NCBI GenBank assembly: GCA_965261105.1
Contig: CBDHCM010000006.1
Span: 1,612,001 to 1,676,000, forward strand
Direction of reading: 5' to 3'
Source: Aldehydirespirator sp965261105
GTDB lineage: Bacteria > Actinomycetota > Acidimicrobiia > Acidimicrobiales > Aldehydirespiratoraceae
Length of the DNA: 64,000 nt
In this document: in pieces, positions 42,778 through 51,626 of the stretch
How positions within the stretch are numbered: position 1 is the first letter of the stretch
Layout: each line of letters begins with the position of its first letter
The notes under the pieces: model-generated
What the model saw: only the letters and a program-made list of their open reading frames with translations
The model's database searches: none
Told to the model about the DNA's origin: nothing
Translations under genes and position numbers: made by a program

Positions 42778-43239
42778 TCAGGAGTTGAGCGCCTTCCGCA
42801 GCGCCTCAAGGGCATCATCGGCGTGGATGCGCATGTTCAGTTCGGAGCGCACGGTTCGCAGCACCGAGCCGTCGCGGTCGATCACGAACGTTCGCCTCTT
42901 GTTCGGCAGGGGGCGCCGCCTGACCACGCCGAAAATCTGAGCGATGCCGCGGCCCGCGTCTGACAGCAGCGTGAAGCCCAGGGCGTTGGCGTCATCGAAC
43001 TCGCGTTGCCGATCCACCTGATCGGCGCTGATTCCCACGACGCTGGCTCCGAGTGCTCTGCACTCTGCCGACAGGTCGCGGAAATGGCAGCTCTGGCGCG
43101 TTCAACCTGGCGTCATCGCCTTGGGATAGAAGTACACGATCACGGGGCCCAGCTCGAGCAGATCGCGCAGGGCCACCGTGTTGCCGTGCTGGTCGACCCC
43201 CTCGAAGTCCGGGACCTTGCTCCCAACCTTCACGTCCAC
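42778..43239 (-). CDS. bcp: Peroxiredoxin (Bcp/AhpC-TSA type) with TGA at the peroxidatic position: probable selenoprotein
   Basis: From GTG 43239, with GGGAGGAG seven bases upstream, the frame reads VDVKVGSKVPDFEGVDQHGN and VIVYFYPKAMTPG. It then meets TGA at 43104-43102 and continues in the same frame TRQSCHFRDLSAEC, SVVGISADQVDRQREFDDAN to NS and a stop at 42778. Bcp enzymes have TPGCTxxxC; the TGA (codon 46) sits exactly at the peroxidatic Cys and the resolving Cys is present five residues later. Read as Sec the protein is 153 residues, normal for Bcp. It reduces peroxides. Alternatives are a nonsense mutation or sequencing error, but the exact position argues for recoding. Confidence 0.85.
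43065..43090 (-). promoter_or_regulatory. SECIS-like hairpin downstream of the in-frame TGA
   Basis: On the minus strand CTGCC at 43090-43086 pairs with GGCAG at 43069-43065 around a 16-base loop, beginning 11 bases after the TGA. Bacterial SECIS elements lie immediately downstream of UGA inside the coding region and are poorly conserved, so this is a candidate only. Confidence 0.4.
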
Positions 43240-43284
43240 GTCGATTCTCCTCCCGCCGATGCTGGGGTCATTATGGACGGTGCG

Positions 43285-44235
43285 TCAAATCTCGATCGAA
43301 GCGGCGACCCGGTCGGCGTGGAAGTCGGACCCGCCCCAACCTCGGGCCAGCGCCCACGAGCGCTTGATGTAGAGATGCAGGTCGTGCTCGGTGGTGTAGC
43401 CGATGGCGCCGTGGCACTGCAGGGCGGCCCGGCCGGCGACACTGGCGGCGGTGCCGGCCAGCCATTTCGCCTGCGACACGCTGCGGCCGGCGTCTGGGCG
43501 GCCGTGGGCCACGGCGTAAGCGGCGTACAGCACCGCCGGAGCGGCGAACTCGATCTCGAGCCGGGCGTTCGCCAGATGGTGCTTCACCGCCTGGAAGCTC
43601 CCTATCGGCTTCCCGAACTGGTAGCGCTGCGTCGCGTAGTCCACGGTGATCTCCAGCATGGCCCGGCTCAGGCCGAGCAGCTCTGCCGCTGCGCCGAGCA
43701 CGCCCCGGTCGAAGGCCGCGGCCACGGCTTCGGGATACTCGGTTACGGACTGGCCCGCGGCTCGGGGCCGCACCCGCCCGCAGTGCCTGGAGGCGTCGAC
43801 GGTCTCCACCGGCTCGACGTTCACCTCGTGAGCCTCGTAGAGCCGCAGCCCGCGGCCCGAGACCAGCAGGAAGGCCTCGGCGAATGTCGCCGAGGCAACC
43901 GCGGAGCCGGCCGCGCCGAGGTCGGTGGCCACCATCGGCCCCACTACGCCGAGTGGCGCGGCCACCAGAGCGGTCTCCGTCAGGGGATGGGGCAGGGCCA
44001 CCCTGCCGGCCTCCTCCAGCACCGGCACCAGGTAGGTCTCGTCGAGCCCCAGGCCTCCGTCGGCGTGAGGCACCAGCGCGGCCAGCGCGCCCGCGCCGGC
44101 CAATGCCTGCCATGGCGCCGGGTCCGGCCGCTGCGTCCAGGCGTCCCGTACCACCGCGGGCGGGCACAGCTCGGTGAGCAGATCCCGCGCCGTCGAACGC
44201 AGCGCTTCACGGTCGTCGTCGAGAGCGAACCTCAT
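43285..44235 (-). CDS. Acyl-CoA dehydrogenase family protein (short form)
   Basis: The 316-residue product begins MRFALDDDREALRSTARDLL. It has the C-terminal ACAD region YQFGKPIGSFQAVKHHLANA and QCHGAIGYTTEHDLHLYIKR, which binds FAD and the adenine of CoA. It is shorter than the usual 380 residues, with a reduced middle beta domain. Such short forms pair with a longer partner as alpha2-beta2 enzymes in actinobacterial sterol or fatty acid breakdown. The neighbouring 44300 gene is the obvious partner, 64 bp upstream on the same strand. Confidence 0.85.
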   Translation of the reverse strand: MRFALDDDREALRSTARDLLTELCPPAVVRDAWTQRPDPAPWQALAGAGALAALVPHADGGLGLDETYLVPVLEEAGRVALPHPLTETALVAAPLGVVGPMVATDLGAAGSAVASATFAEAFLLVSGRGLRLYEAHEVNVEPVETVDASRHCGRVRPRAAGQSVTEYPEAVAAAFDRGVLGAAAELLGLSRAMLEITVDYATQRYQFGKPIGSFQAVKHHLANARLEIEFAAPAVLYAAYAVAHGRPDAGRSVSQAKWLAGTAASVAGRAALQCHGAIGYTTEHDLHLYIKRSWALARGWGGSDFHADRVAASIEI

Positions 44236-44299
44236 CGCGGCCCCGTCGCTGGTGGCGGTCGCCGGCCTGCGGCTCGGCCCCCGCCGCCCAGTGCGAATC

Positions 44300-45451
44300 T
44301 CATCGCGGCAGACCGAGGACGCGCTCGGCCACGATGTTGCGCTGCACCTCGTTGGTCCCCGCGTAGATCGGACCGGCCAGCGAGAACTGGTGGCCCTTGC
44401 TCCAGGATCCCGCCAGCTCAGCGTCGGGGCCCAGCAGGTCGAGAGCGATCTCGTGCAACTCGATGTCCAGCTCCGACCACCAGACCTTGGCCAGGCTCGC
44501 CTCCGATCCGATGTCGCGGCCGTCGAGGAGCGCGGTGACTGTTTGCAGGGTCTGGAGCCGGTAGGCGTCGGCGCGCATCCACGCCGCGGCGATGCGGCGC
44601 CGCATGGCTGTGTCCGCGCCGCGCTCGGCGCACAGCGCCAGCAGGCTCGCCGCGGTGGCCTGGTACCGGCCGGGCGAGCGCAGGAGCCCCCGCTCGGTGC
44701 CGGCGGCCGACACGGCCACGCGCCAGCCCTGGTCCACCTCTCCGAGGACCACGCCGGTGCCGACGGCTTCGTCGGGCAGAAACGCCTCGGTGAAGAACAC
44801 CTCGGCGAAGCCCTCGTCGCCGTCGAGGCGGCCGAACCCTCGCACCGTGATCCCGTCCAGATCGAGCGGCACCAGCAGGTATGTCAACCCGCGGTGGCGC
44901 TCCGAGGCGGGGTCCGAGCGGAACAGTCCGAAGAGGTGGGTGCAGAACGCGCCCCGGGTTGTCCATGTCTTCTGCCCGTCGAGCACCCAACCGCCGGCGG
45001 TGCGGCGGGCCCGGCTGGACACCGCGGCGAGATCGCTGCCCGCGTTGGGCTCGGACCAGCCCTGGCACCACAGGTCCTGAGCCGCTGCGATGCGGGGCAG
45101 CAGATGGTCCTGCTGGGCCTGTGTGCCGTGCTCGAAGATGGACGGCGACAGGATCTGGATCCCGTTCTGGGTGACTCTCTGGGGGGCGCCGGCCCGCCAG
45201 TACTCCTCCTCGAAGATGAGCCAGTCCCACAGCGTGCCGTCGCGACCTCCGTGGACCCTGGGCCAGGACACCGCCGACCAGCCCGCCTCGTAGATGCGTT
45301 CCTCCCACAGCAACTGCTGGGCGAACCCCTCGCGTGTGTCGCCGGAGCGCTCCGTTCCGATCTCGGCCCGCCATTCGGCCAGATTGATGTCCAGCCATCG
45401 GCGCAGCTCCACGCGGGTCTCGGTCTGCGCCGCGCTCCAGTTCAGATCCAC
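44300..45451 (-). CDS. Acyl-CoA dehydrogenase (long form)
   Basis: The 383-residue flavoenzyme has LWCQGWSEPNAGSDLAAVSS, the FAD/substrate signature, and KTWTTRGAFCTHLFGLFRSD. The C-terminal block is HQFSLAGPIYAGTNEVQRNI then VAERVLGLPR. It oxidises acyl-CoA esters at the alpha-beta bond, passing electrons to ETF. With the adjacent shorter protein it probably forms a heteromeric enzyme like FadE26/FadE27. The substrate is not visible in the sequence. ATG 45451 is 38 bp from the CAT tRNA. Confidence 0.9.
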   Translation of the reverse strand: MDLNWSAAQTETRVELRRWLDINLAEWRAEIGTERSGDTREGFAQQLLWEERIYEAGWSAVSWPRVHGGRDGTLWDWLIFEEEYWRAGAPQRVTQNGIQILSPSIFEHGTQAQQDHLLPRIAAAQDLWCQGWSEPNAGSDLAAVSSRARRTAGGWVLDGQKTWTTRGAFCTHLFGLFRSDPASERHRGLTYLLVPLDLDGITVRGFGRLDGDEGFAEVFFTEAFLPDEAVGTGVVLGEVDQGWRVAVSAAGTERGLLRSPGRYQATAASLLALCAERGADTAMRRRIAAAWMRADAYRLQTLQTVTALLDGRDIGSEASLAKVWWSELDIELHEIALDLLGPDAELAGSWSKGHQFSLAGPIYAGTNEVQRNIVAERVLGLPR

Positions 45452-45488
45452 CGCAGCTTCCGATCCTCGCCTGCACCTGCGTCGCCGG

Positions 45489-45551
<63 letters not shown>

Positions 45552-45561
<10 letters not shown>

Positions 45562-45797
45562 GCACCGACGCTACCGCCATGCCGGTCACACCTAAGCGTC
45601 CTGAGCGTTGTTTCGAACTCAGCCGAGCAATGCACACGGCGCGGGCGCGTGTCAATCATCTTGACGACGCCGTAGAAGTATCTCTCCAGCAGAGCAACAG
45701 GACTTGTGGGTTCGCTTCGTGTGTACCGGATGCCGTGCTCGTCAAAATACCGCTCGATCTCTTGCACCAGGTCACTGACGAAATCGGTGCGGCGCAT
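45552..45797 (-). CDS. Small protein of unknown function overlapping a tRNA gene end
   Basis: The 81-residue frame begins MRRTDFVSDLVQEIERYFDE and includes HGIRYTRSEPTSPVALLERY and FYGVVKMIDTRPRRVH. The first 50 residues look like a folded small protein. The 3-prime end runs into the first 10 bases of the CAT tRNA, so the tail may be fortuitous. It is divergent from the MNT/HEPN-like gene and could be linked to it, but no family is recognised. Confidence 0.45.
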
Positions 45798-45924
45798 CTC
45801 AACATGCTACGGGCAGGCCCCGCTGGCCACGGCGAAGCATGAGCCTCACCACAACCTGCATAGATCCGGCGAGCCTAGATCTGCCGCCGGAGACGCCCGC
45901 CCGCCAGGCGGTAGCGTTGCGGAC

Positions 45925-46920
45925 ATGGTGTCTGCCCCGACCATCGACGACGCCCGCACAGCCGGCCGGGCCCTGACAGGTGCCGGCGCCCGAGAGGTGC
46001 TGGCGTTCGGGTCCGTCGCGAGGGGCGACGCCGACCCCCACAGCGACGTCGACCTGGTGGTCATCCTCGACGACCTCGAATACCGCCGCCGCCGCGACGC
46101 CGCGGAGGCCCTCGAGAAGCTCGCCGCCGGCGCGACCGGGCAGCGCGTGGACGTGTGGCTCACCGACGCACCCGAATGGGCTGCGCAGAACCGGCGAGCC
46201 GCGTCGTTCGCCGCCGCCATCAAAGGCGACCTGGTGGTAGTCGCCGCCCGCAACGGAGATGACAGCGCCATCTGCTGGGACAAGGAGCAAGTCATGGCCA
46301 CCTCCGACACCGAGGACGCGTGGAGTCGCCTCGATGAGGTCCGCACCCACCTGCAGCGCCTCATCCGCCGACACCATCCCGACCACATAGAACGCTCAGC
46401 GTCGGCCGCGGGCGAGGACGACAGCCGCTACGACCATCAGTCCGACCGGCTCGTCGAGGCGTGCACCGCCGCGGCCATGGCCATCGAGACGGCATTCAAG
46501 GCCCTCGGCACCGACGCACAGATCGACGCCAAGCTGCTGCACTACAACCACCGCGTCGGTCCCATCGTCGAGCAGCTCCCCGCGGAGGATCAGACTGCCG
46601 CCCAGCTGATCCTCAGCAGCCCGATCACCGCGCACTCCGTCAGCCAATGGCGCACCCTGGGCGACTACCAGCCCGCCCCCGGACAGCCCCACCCCTACGA
46701 GGTGGCCACCCCCGCGTATACCACCGCCATCGCTGCCGCCGCGGCAGCCTCAGCCGGCTACGCCGCCGACAAGATGGCTCGTAGCCACGGCCGCAGGAGC
46801 GTCAACAACAACATCGACCGGCTCACCGCCGAGCTTCGCCAGCTCGCCGCCTCCATCGACATCAGCACCGGCGAGCGGCTTTCACCAGACCCTGGCGACG
46901 ACCGCGCACGCGGGCTCTAG
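45925..46920 (+). CDS. MNT-type nucleotidyltransferase fused to a HEPN-like domain
   Basis: The 331-residue product has a minimal nucleotidyltransferase at 1-105: VLAFGSVARGDADPHSDVDL (GS and DxD, Asp41 and Asp43) and RVDVWLTD (third Asp near 76). From about 115 to 300 it is all-helical and resembles HEPN: RLVEACTAAAMAIETAFKAL, HRVGPIVEQLPAEDQ and SVSQWRTLGDYQPAPG. In MNT-HEPN toxin-antitoxin pairs these are two proteins, with MNT AMPylating the HEPN RNase. Here they are one chain. The RxxxxxH RNase motif is not clearly present, so the HEPN call is by overall pattern. Confidence 0.7.
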   Translation: MVSAPTIDDARTAGRALTGAGAREVLAFGSVARGDADPHSDVDLVVILDDLEYRRRRDAAEALEKLAAGATGQRVDVWLTDAPEWAAQNRRAASFAAAIKGDLVVVAARNGDDSAICWDKEQVMATSDTEDAWSRLDEVRTHLQRLIRRHHPDHIERSASAAGEDDSRYDHQSDRLVEACTAAAMAIETAFKALGTDAQIDAKLLHYNHRVGPIVEQLPAEDQTAAQLILSSPITAHSVSQWRTLGDYQPAPGQPHPYEVATPAYTTAIAAAAAASAGYAADKMARSHGRRSVNNNIDRLTAELRQLAASIDISTGERLSPDPGDDRARGL

Positions 46921-46996
46921 GTACTATCCGCACCCGCGCGGCCGTCAATGGTCGGGTTCACGGAGCGAGCGCCCCATCAGAGGACGGCGACGGCGC

Positions 46997-47911
46997 ATGC
47001 AAGCCTGGTTCGAGGAGTCCGAGGCGGTCGGCAGGCGCATCGTCGAGTCCGACGATCAGGTGGCGTCAACGGAGAGGATCACTAAGGCGGCATCCCCGGA
47101 CTGGGCCGTGACGCTGCACGACAGCCGACAGGTGACAGCGGAGGTCACTTGCATGACCGAACCGGGCATGAACCTTCAGCAAGAACAGTTGGCCACCGGC
47201 AGGCAGCATTCTCCTGGGGGTCGCTAGTTTCTCGACGTGCGCCGCCATAGCAACTAACCGCCATCCCCCGATGACGACGAACCCGTCAAGAAGGCGCTGC
47301 GCACGATCATCGGAGCGGAAGCGCTGGTCGCCGCGGCGCGTGTGGAAGATCGCCACGGCGGCGTCTTTGAGATGAGCGAATGGCAACAGTCGCATCCATG
47401 GAAGATGCCGCCGTGGCACGACGAGGCCCAGGCTCTCTGCGATGCGATTGTCCGCAAGTGCCTCGCTGAGGTTCCCGGGTTCGCGGTCGTGCACTCGCGC
47501 CATGAGATCAGGCTGCGAATGATGCTCACCAACAGCCCCGATGGCCCGGGCGTGGTCGTCTCGCAGTTTCACCACGGCTACGGCGGCGGGATGGGCGATC
47601 TCAGCGATCTGCGCGATCACACCCAGCGGCGCATCGACTCGAAGTCCGCCAAGCACCAGTCACTCCATCACGGCGAGAAATGGCTCATCGCCCTGTGCAC
47701 GCATCCTCTGCTCGCCATGATGATGCAACACGCCTTCGGTGGCGACGGCGCGCCGATGCACGACAGGACCCTCGCACCGCTGGAGGAGATCCGCTTGGAT
47801 CCCTTCGACGAGGTCTGGATCACCGCTCCGCTCAACAGCGAGGGAGACGAGGTGCGAACCGTCAAACTCGCGCGCTGTCAGTCGCCCTTGGTCGCATCCT
47901 GCGCCCCGTAG
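46997..47911 (+). pseudogene. Broken gene with two in-frame stops
   Basis: The frame from 46997 reads MQAWFEESEAVGRRIVESDD, then PDWAVTLHDSRQVTAEVTCM, and stops at TAG 47225. A second stop TAA follows at 47255. The same frame then resumes with KKALRTIIGAEALVAAARVE, PGFAVVHSRHEIRLRMMLTN and LHHGEKWLIALCTHP to 47911. Both parts look like protein and are collinear, so it is one gene inactivated by nonsense changes or a small indel. A shortened product from GTG 47342 remains possible. I recognise no family. Confidence 0.55.
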
Positions 47912-47946
47912 CATCCGCCATCCGCCATCCGCCATCCGCCATCCGT
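47912..47946. repeat. Heptanucleotide repeat, five units
   Basis: CATCCGC is repeated four times followed by CATCCGT, immediately after the broken gene stop. Such short units suggest a slippage-prone tract. No gene frame crosses it with confidence. Confidence 0.9.
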
Positions 47947-48033
47947 CGCCGTGGAGACGGCTCAGCGGGACGATGAAACCGTGGTCGTAGTGGTCCGCTC
48001 GGCCGACTTGAGTCGCCGTGATCGTCGCACGGG

Positions 48034-48345
48034 TTGCGCTCGTACCGGCCCGGACCTGAACGGCTCGACTGGCTGGGCCGGTTCGCCCTCGCGGCTGTCG
48101 ACGACGAAGTGGCAAACGTCGAAGACATGATCGAGTGGTTCTTCGCCCGCTACGCCACGCCGGAGGAAGCGGCACTGTTCTATGACAAAGAAGCGGGGGA
48201 CTTTGTCTGGGTGGGGACTGGCCCTGACGGCCCGTCCGCAGTCTTACACGACCAGTTCGACACCGCACTAGGCGCCGACATTGCTGAAGCAGCGGACGTG
48301 ATCACACAACATGCCCTCGATTGGGCCGAGCGCGACGAACTTTGA
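48034..48345 (+). CDS. Small acidic protein of unknown function
   Basis: The 103-residue frame reads YRPGPERLDWLGRFALAAVD, MIEWFFARYATPEEAALFYD, AGDFVWVGTGPDGPSAVLHD and AADVITQHALDWAERDEL. Composition and periodicity look like a real soluble protein. It would start at TTG 48034; ATG 48127 is the first ATG in frame. The frame is open only to 48022, so the 5-prime end may be lost. No function assigned. Confidence 0.45.
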   Translation: MRSYRPGPERLDWLGRFALAAVDDEVANVEDMIEWFFARYATPEEAALFYDKEAGDFVWVGTGPDGPSAVLHDQFDTALGADIAEAADVITQHALDWAERDEL

Positions 48346-48658
48346 GCCGCTAGCTGGCTCGATCCCGGTTCGCGCGGCCAAGACGCTGCGGCGGCGCTCC
48401 GGCTCGCGTTCCGGGGGTCGGGTGCTGGAGGGCGTTGGCTATCCGGTGTCCGCGGTTGGCATGTCGCTTCTCGTTCTGACATGGGTGGATTGGAATCTGT
48501 CGCTGAATGTCCCTTCGTGGCCGAGTCTGCGCAGCATCAGCAGTTCCAATAAGTAGAGGCATGTCTTCGACATCTACACCCACGTTCGAGCCCCACTGCA
48601 GTCGGACGCTGCCGAACGCGTGGCTGGCCTTCCGTTACCAGAGCCTTAGATTGCGGCA
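48346..48658. other. Intergenic stretch, nothing recognised
   Basis: No frame looks like a real protein, and there is no RNA gene or repeat that I can see. It lies between the small acidic ORF and the stop of the convergent ATPase gene. Confidence 0.5.
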
Positions 48659-51232
48659 CTAGCCGTTCGCGTAGCGCTTGATGCGATCAAACCACGCACG
48701 AACGAGGGCGAGTTCTGCTGCCATTTCATCTATCTCCGGCGCGACGTAGTTGAACTCAGGGCTCTTGTCATGACGCCGCACCCAGCGCGACACGCGGGCG
48801 TAGCTCTCCTGGAACTCCTTGTCATCTTCTGGTGTGAGGCGAGCAAGCAGCCTGAGCATCCTCGGCCGGACCTCGAGCGTGGCCCGATCCACTACTCGGC
48901 CAACTACCTCGACACTGAGCATCCGTTCCCAGGTCTCGGACAGCTTCCCGGCCCAGTCAGCCGCCTCCTTCTCAAGTTCCTCTTGCTGCCATCCAGTCAT
49001 CTCACGTCGAATCCGAGCTAGGTCGGCTTCGAGCGTGCCAAGTCTGGCCTTCACGTCTCGCGTCTTCCAGGGATGGGATTCGAGACAGACTCCCGGCCTG
49101 CCGTCTCCTCGCCGCTCCACGGAGCGTTCAACCATGGGAACCTCAGCTTCACTAGCGGCCCGAGCAAGGTCGGCAACAAACGCAAGATCATGCGTAAACA
49201 CGACCACCTGGCGCTCCTGCGAGAGTTCGGCAAGGCGAGAGGCAACACGTGCACGCCTGATGTGGTCCAGAGATGACACTGGATCGTCAAGCACAATAGC
49301 CGACTTTGAGTCATCCAGGAATGCCTCGGTGAAGAACCCAGCGAGACCGAGAGCTGTCTGCTCTCCTTCGCTCAGAACCTTCGCCATCGCAGGTTGCTGA
49401 ACCGCGCCGACAAACGCTGGTCGATGCTGAAGCCGCCCCTTTTGACCACCGGTGTCCTCCAGGGTTACCCGCTCGAGCCGGAGTCGATCTGACTCTCGCG
49501 TGAACCGGTCTCGGACAAGCGTGGTCACATGAGACCTTGTCAGAGCGGTCGCCTTGCGAGTTATCACGGCCGTATCGGTAGTTCTCTTGGCAGCGTCCAG
49601 GAGACGGCGTTCGCGCATGCGTTCCAGCTCGCTCTCCAATGCCCGACGTGCCTCCGCCATCAAGATCTGATCGCTAATCTCGACACGCTTCGCTGACACT
49701 TCCGCGAGCCGCTCTGCGTACCGAGACGAATCAACTGTAGATGCACGGTGTCGGAGGGCTTCCGACGATGCCGTCGCGACTGCTACCTCGTCTCCCTCCT
49801 GCGCCGCTTCTGCCGCCGATAGGCAAGTCGACAAGACATCCACGGAAGCGACAACGCGATCGAAAACTTCCAACCGACCTCGCCAAACCTCCACCGTCTC
49901 AGGGTCTTCTTCAGCGATCTGCTCGAGCGACACGAGCACGGGCGCCGGGCTAGTGGCAACCCTCCGCAGCGAGTCAGATTCCCGCTCTGCTTCTCGTTCA
50001 GCTGCAGCCGCTTTGCGCTCGGTCTCATCCTTGACCGCGGCTTCGAACCGACCGAAGCGGGTGCGTGCGTCGTCGTCGAGGGTCTGATGGCAGAGGACGC
50101 AGGTGTCCGCGTCAGTTGGGAAGGGCTGACCAGGGTGTGCCTCCGTCTCAGCGAAAGTGCGTGCGGCCTCCCAGAGGACTCGCCAAGTCTCCGAGCCGAC
50201 ACCCGGAACGGGCTCGGCTTCGAAAGACTCCCCCGACGAGATCGTTGCAGCTCTCCGCAACGCGATCGCCTCGGCTTGAGTTGCCGAGGCCTTTCGAATC
50301 GCAGTTGGGGAAAGCTGCGACCTCATACTGGAGAAGTGTTGGCCCACATTTTCGTAATGGTCGGCGAGAGTCAACAGTCGCCTGCGCTCCTGGTTCGGGT
50401 CAGAAGTCCTGAGCCGACTCTCCTCGCGCTGCAGCTCTTCTAGCCGCTCCGATGCGTCGGCAGGAAGCGCGCACGCAGCATCAAGAGCAGACGTCGAGGT
50501 GTCTGCCGACAGCTGAGCTAGGAACTTCGATGCGGCCCCGCCTTGGGACACCCCGGGGAGGACTTCGGCTCTTCGAGCGTTGTCTTGCAGCAACCGATCG
50601 AGCTCGGCCCTCACTCCATCGCATGCCCGAATGAGACCGTCGAGAAGAAAGATCCCCGCGGGCCGGAACGTCACCTCGGACTCAGTAGCCAAGTAGGCAT
50701 CACCACAAGCCTTATCAAAGTACCCGATTTGGCGGAGTTCGGAGTTGACTTCGCCAGGCCAGCGATACGGCGGCCGTTCGGCTCCGCCGATTGCGATCCC
50801 TACCTCAGCGCGTTGATCGGCTCCGTCCCTGTCCGAGAAGATGTCGCTTAGCACGTCCTCTCGGTGTCGCGATCTGGCTACATCCTTCAGGAGACGAGCG
50901 AATCCCGACTTACCGCTCCCGTTATCTCCGTAGACAACGACGAGGCCGTCATTCGGGAATTGCAGGCGCTGACCAGGCACGAGCGCGTTGACACTTGATG
51001 AAACCTCAAGACTCTTGAGACTGACCTGGCCACGCCCTCCCTGCGCTCCAGGCACGTCCTCGGGCCGAAGCGGTGGCTCCGTCAACTCACTCCCAGATGC
51101 AAGTTGCGTTGCGATATCTACATAGTTCCTCCGGCTGAGCGGCTCTCCCCGCGCCAGCCTTCGCATCACCGCTATCTGCCACGCTGGGCGGGATGCTGAC
51201 CATTCGACAATTTCTGACTCAAGGGATGCCAC
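48659..51232 (-). CDS. Rad50/SMC-like AAA_13 ATPase with a CxxC hook, candidate defence protein
   Basis: The 857-residue product has Walker A YGDNGSGKSGFARL at 101-114, long coiled coils (about 200-360 and 385-580) and DTCVLCHQTL (Cys378 and Cys381), positioned as a Rad50-like zinc hook at the apex. An ABC signature KVLSEGEQTALGLAGFF and Walker B SAIVLDDPVSSLDHIRRARV are followed by the His switch VVVFTHDLAFV. RloC anticodon nucleases share ATPase plus hook, but the expected nuclease tail was not recognised; the last 150 residues are helical. The GTG start at 51232 has no clear ribosome site. It lies in a region of mobile DNA next to a broken integrase. Confidence 0.78.
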   Translation of the reverse strand: MASLESEIVEWSASRPAWQIAVMRRLARGEPLSRRNYVDIATQLASGSELTEPPLRPEDVPGAQGGRGQVSLKSLEVSSSVNALVPGQRLQFPNDGLVVVYGDNGSGKSGFARLLKDVARSRHREDVLSDIFSDRDGADQRAEVGIAIGGAERPPYRWPGEVNSELRQIGYFDKACGDAYLATESEVTFRPAGIFLLDGLIRACDGVRAELDRLLQDNARRAEVLPGVSQGGAASKFLAQLSADTSTSALDAACALPADASERLEELQREESRLRTSDPNQERRRLLTLADHYENVGQHFSSMRSQLSPTAIRKASATQAEAIALRRAATISSGESFEAEPVPGVGSETWRVLWEAARTFAETEAHPGQPFPTDADTCVLCHQTLDDDARTRFGRFEAAVKDETERKAAAAEREAERESDSLRRVATSPAPVLVSLEQIAEEDPETVEVWRGRLEVFDRVVASVDVLSTCLSAAEAAQEGDEVAVATASSEALRHRASTVDSSRYAERLAEVSAKRVEISDQILMAEARRALESELERMRERRLLDAAKRTTDTAVITRKATALTRSHVTTLVRDRFTRESDRLRLERVTLEDTGGQKGRLQHRPAFVGAVQQPAMAKVLSEGEQTALGLAGFFTEAFLDDSKSAIVLDDPVSSLDHIRRARVASRLAELSQERQVVVFTHDLAFVADLARAASEAEVPMVERSVERRGDGRPGVCLESHPWKTRDVKARLGTLEADLARIRREMTGWQQEELEKEAADWAGKLSETWERMLSVEVVGRVVDRATLEVRPRMLRLLARLTPEDDKEFQESYARVSRWVRRHDKSPEFNYVAPEIDEMAAELALVRAWFDRIKRYANG

Positions 51233-51391
51233 TCAACAAGCATGGCAGAGCAGTGGTCTGCTCCGCGATCTTCGCGGTCGGCTTGTTCGACTTACGGGCA
51301 CGTCGACCGAAGGGGGTCATCGTGCCGAGGAGGTGTCCCGCTGCGTTCTGGGATGGTGTGCCCTGTGTTCGGCGTGGTCGGTTTGTTGATC

Positions 51392-51439
51392 TCAGGCGTT
51401 GCTGGCGTGGCGGATCTCGTATTCGACGGGCGTGAGCAT
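51392..51439 (-). pseudogene. Possible tip of an IS3-type transposase
   Basis: Just past the integrase stop the minus strand reads MLTPVEYEIRHASNA and a stop. This looks like the C-terminal end of IS3/IS481 OrfB proteins (NxxSPVEYE). Only 15 residues are present, so this is suggestive and no more. Confidence 0.3.
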
Positions 51440-51626
51440 GTGGCTACGTGATGTGCCGTCCCCAGGCGTCCATGATCTCGCGGCGCTGCTCTAGCAGGTC
51501 AGAGCGCCGGTAGGCCGCTTCGACGGTGTTCTTGACGACGTGCGCGAGGCACGATTCGGCCAGCTCACGACTGACGGCCGACTCGGCGCACCAGTCGCGG
51601 AACGATGAGCGGAGCCCGTGGGGGGT

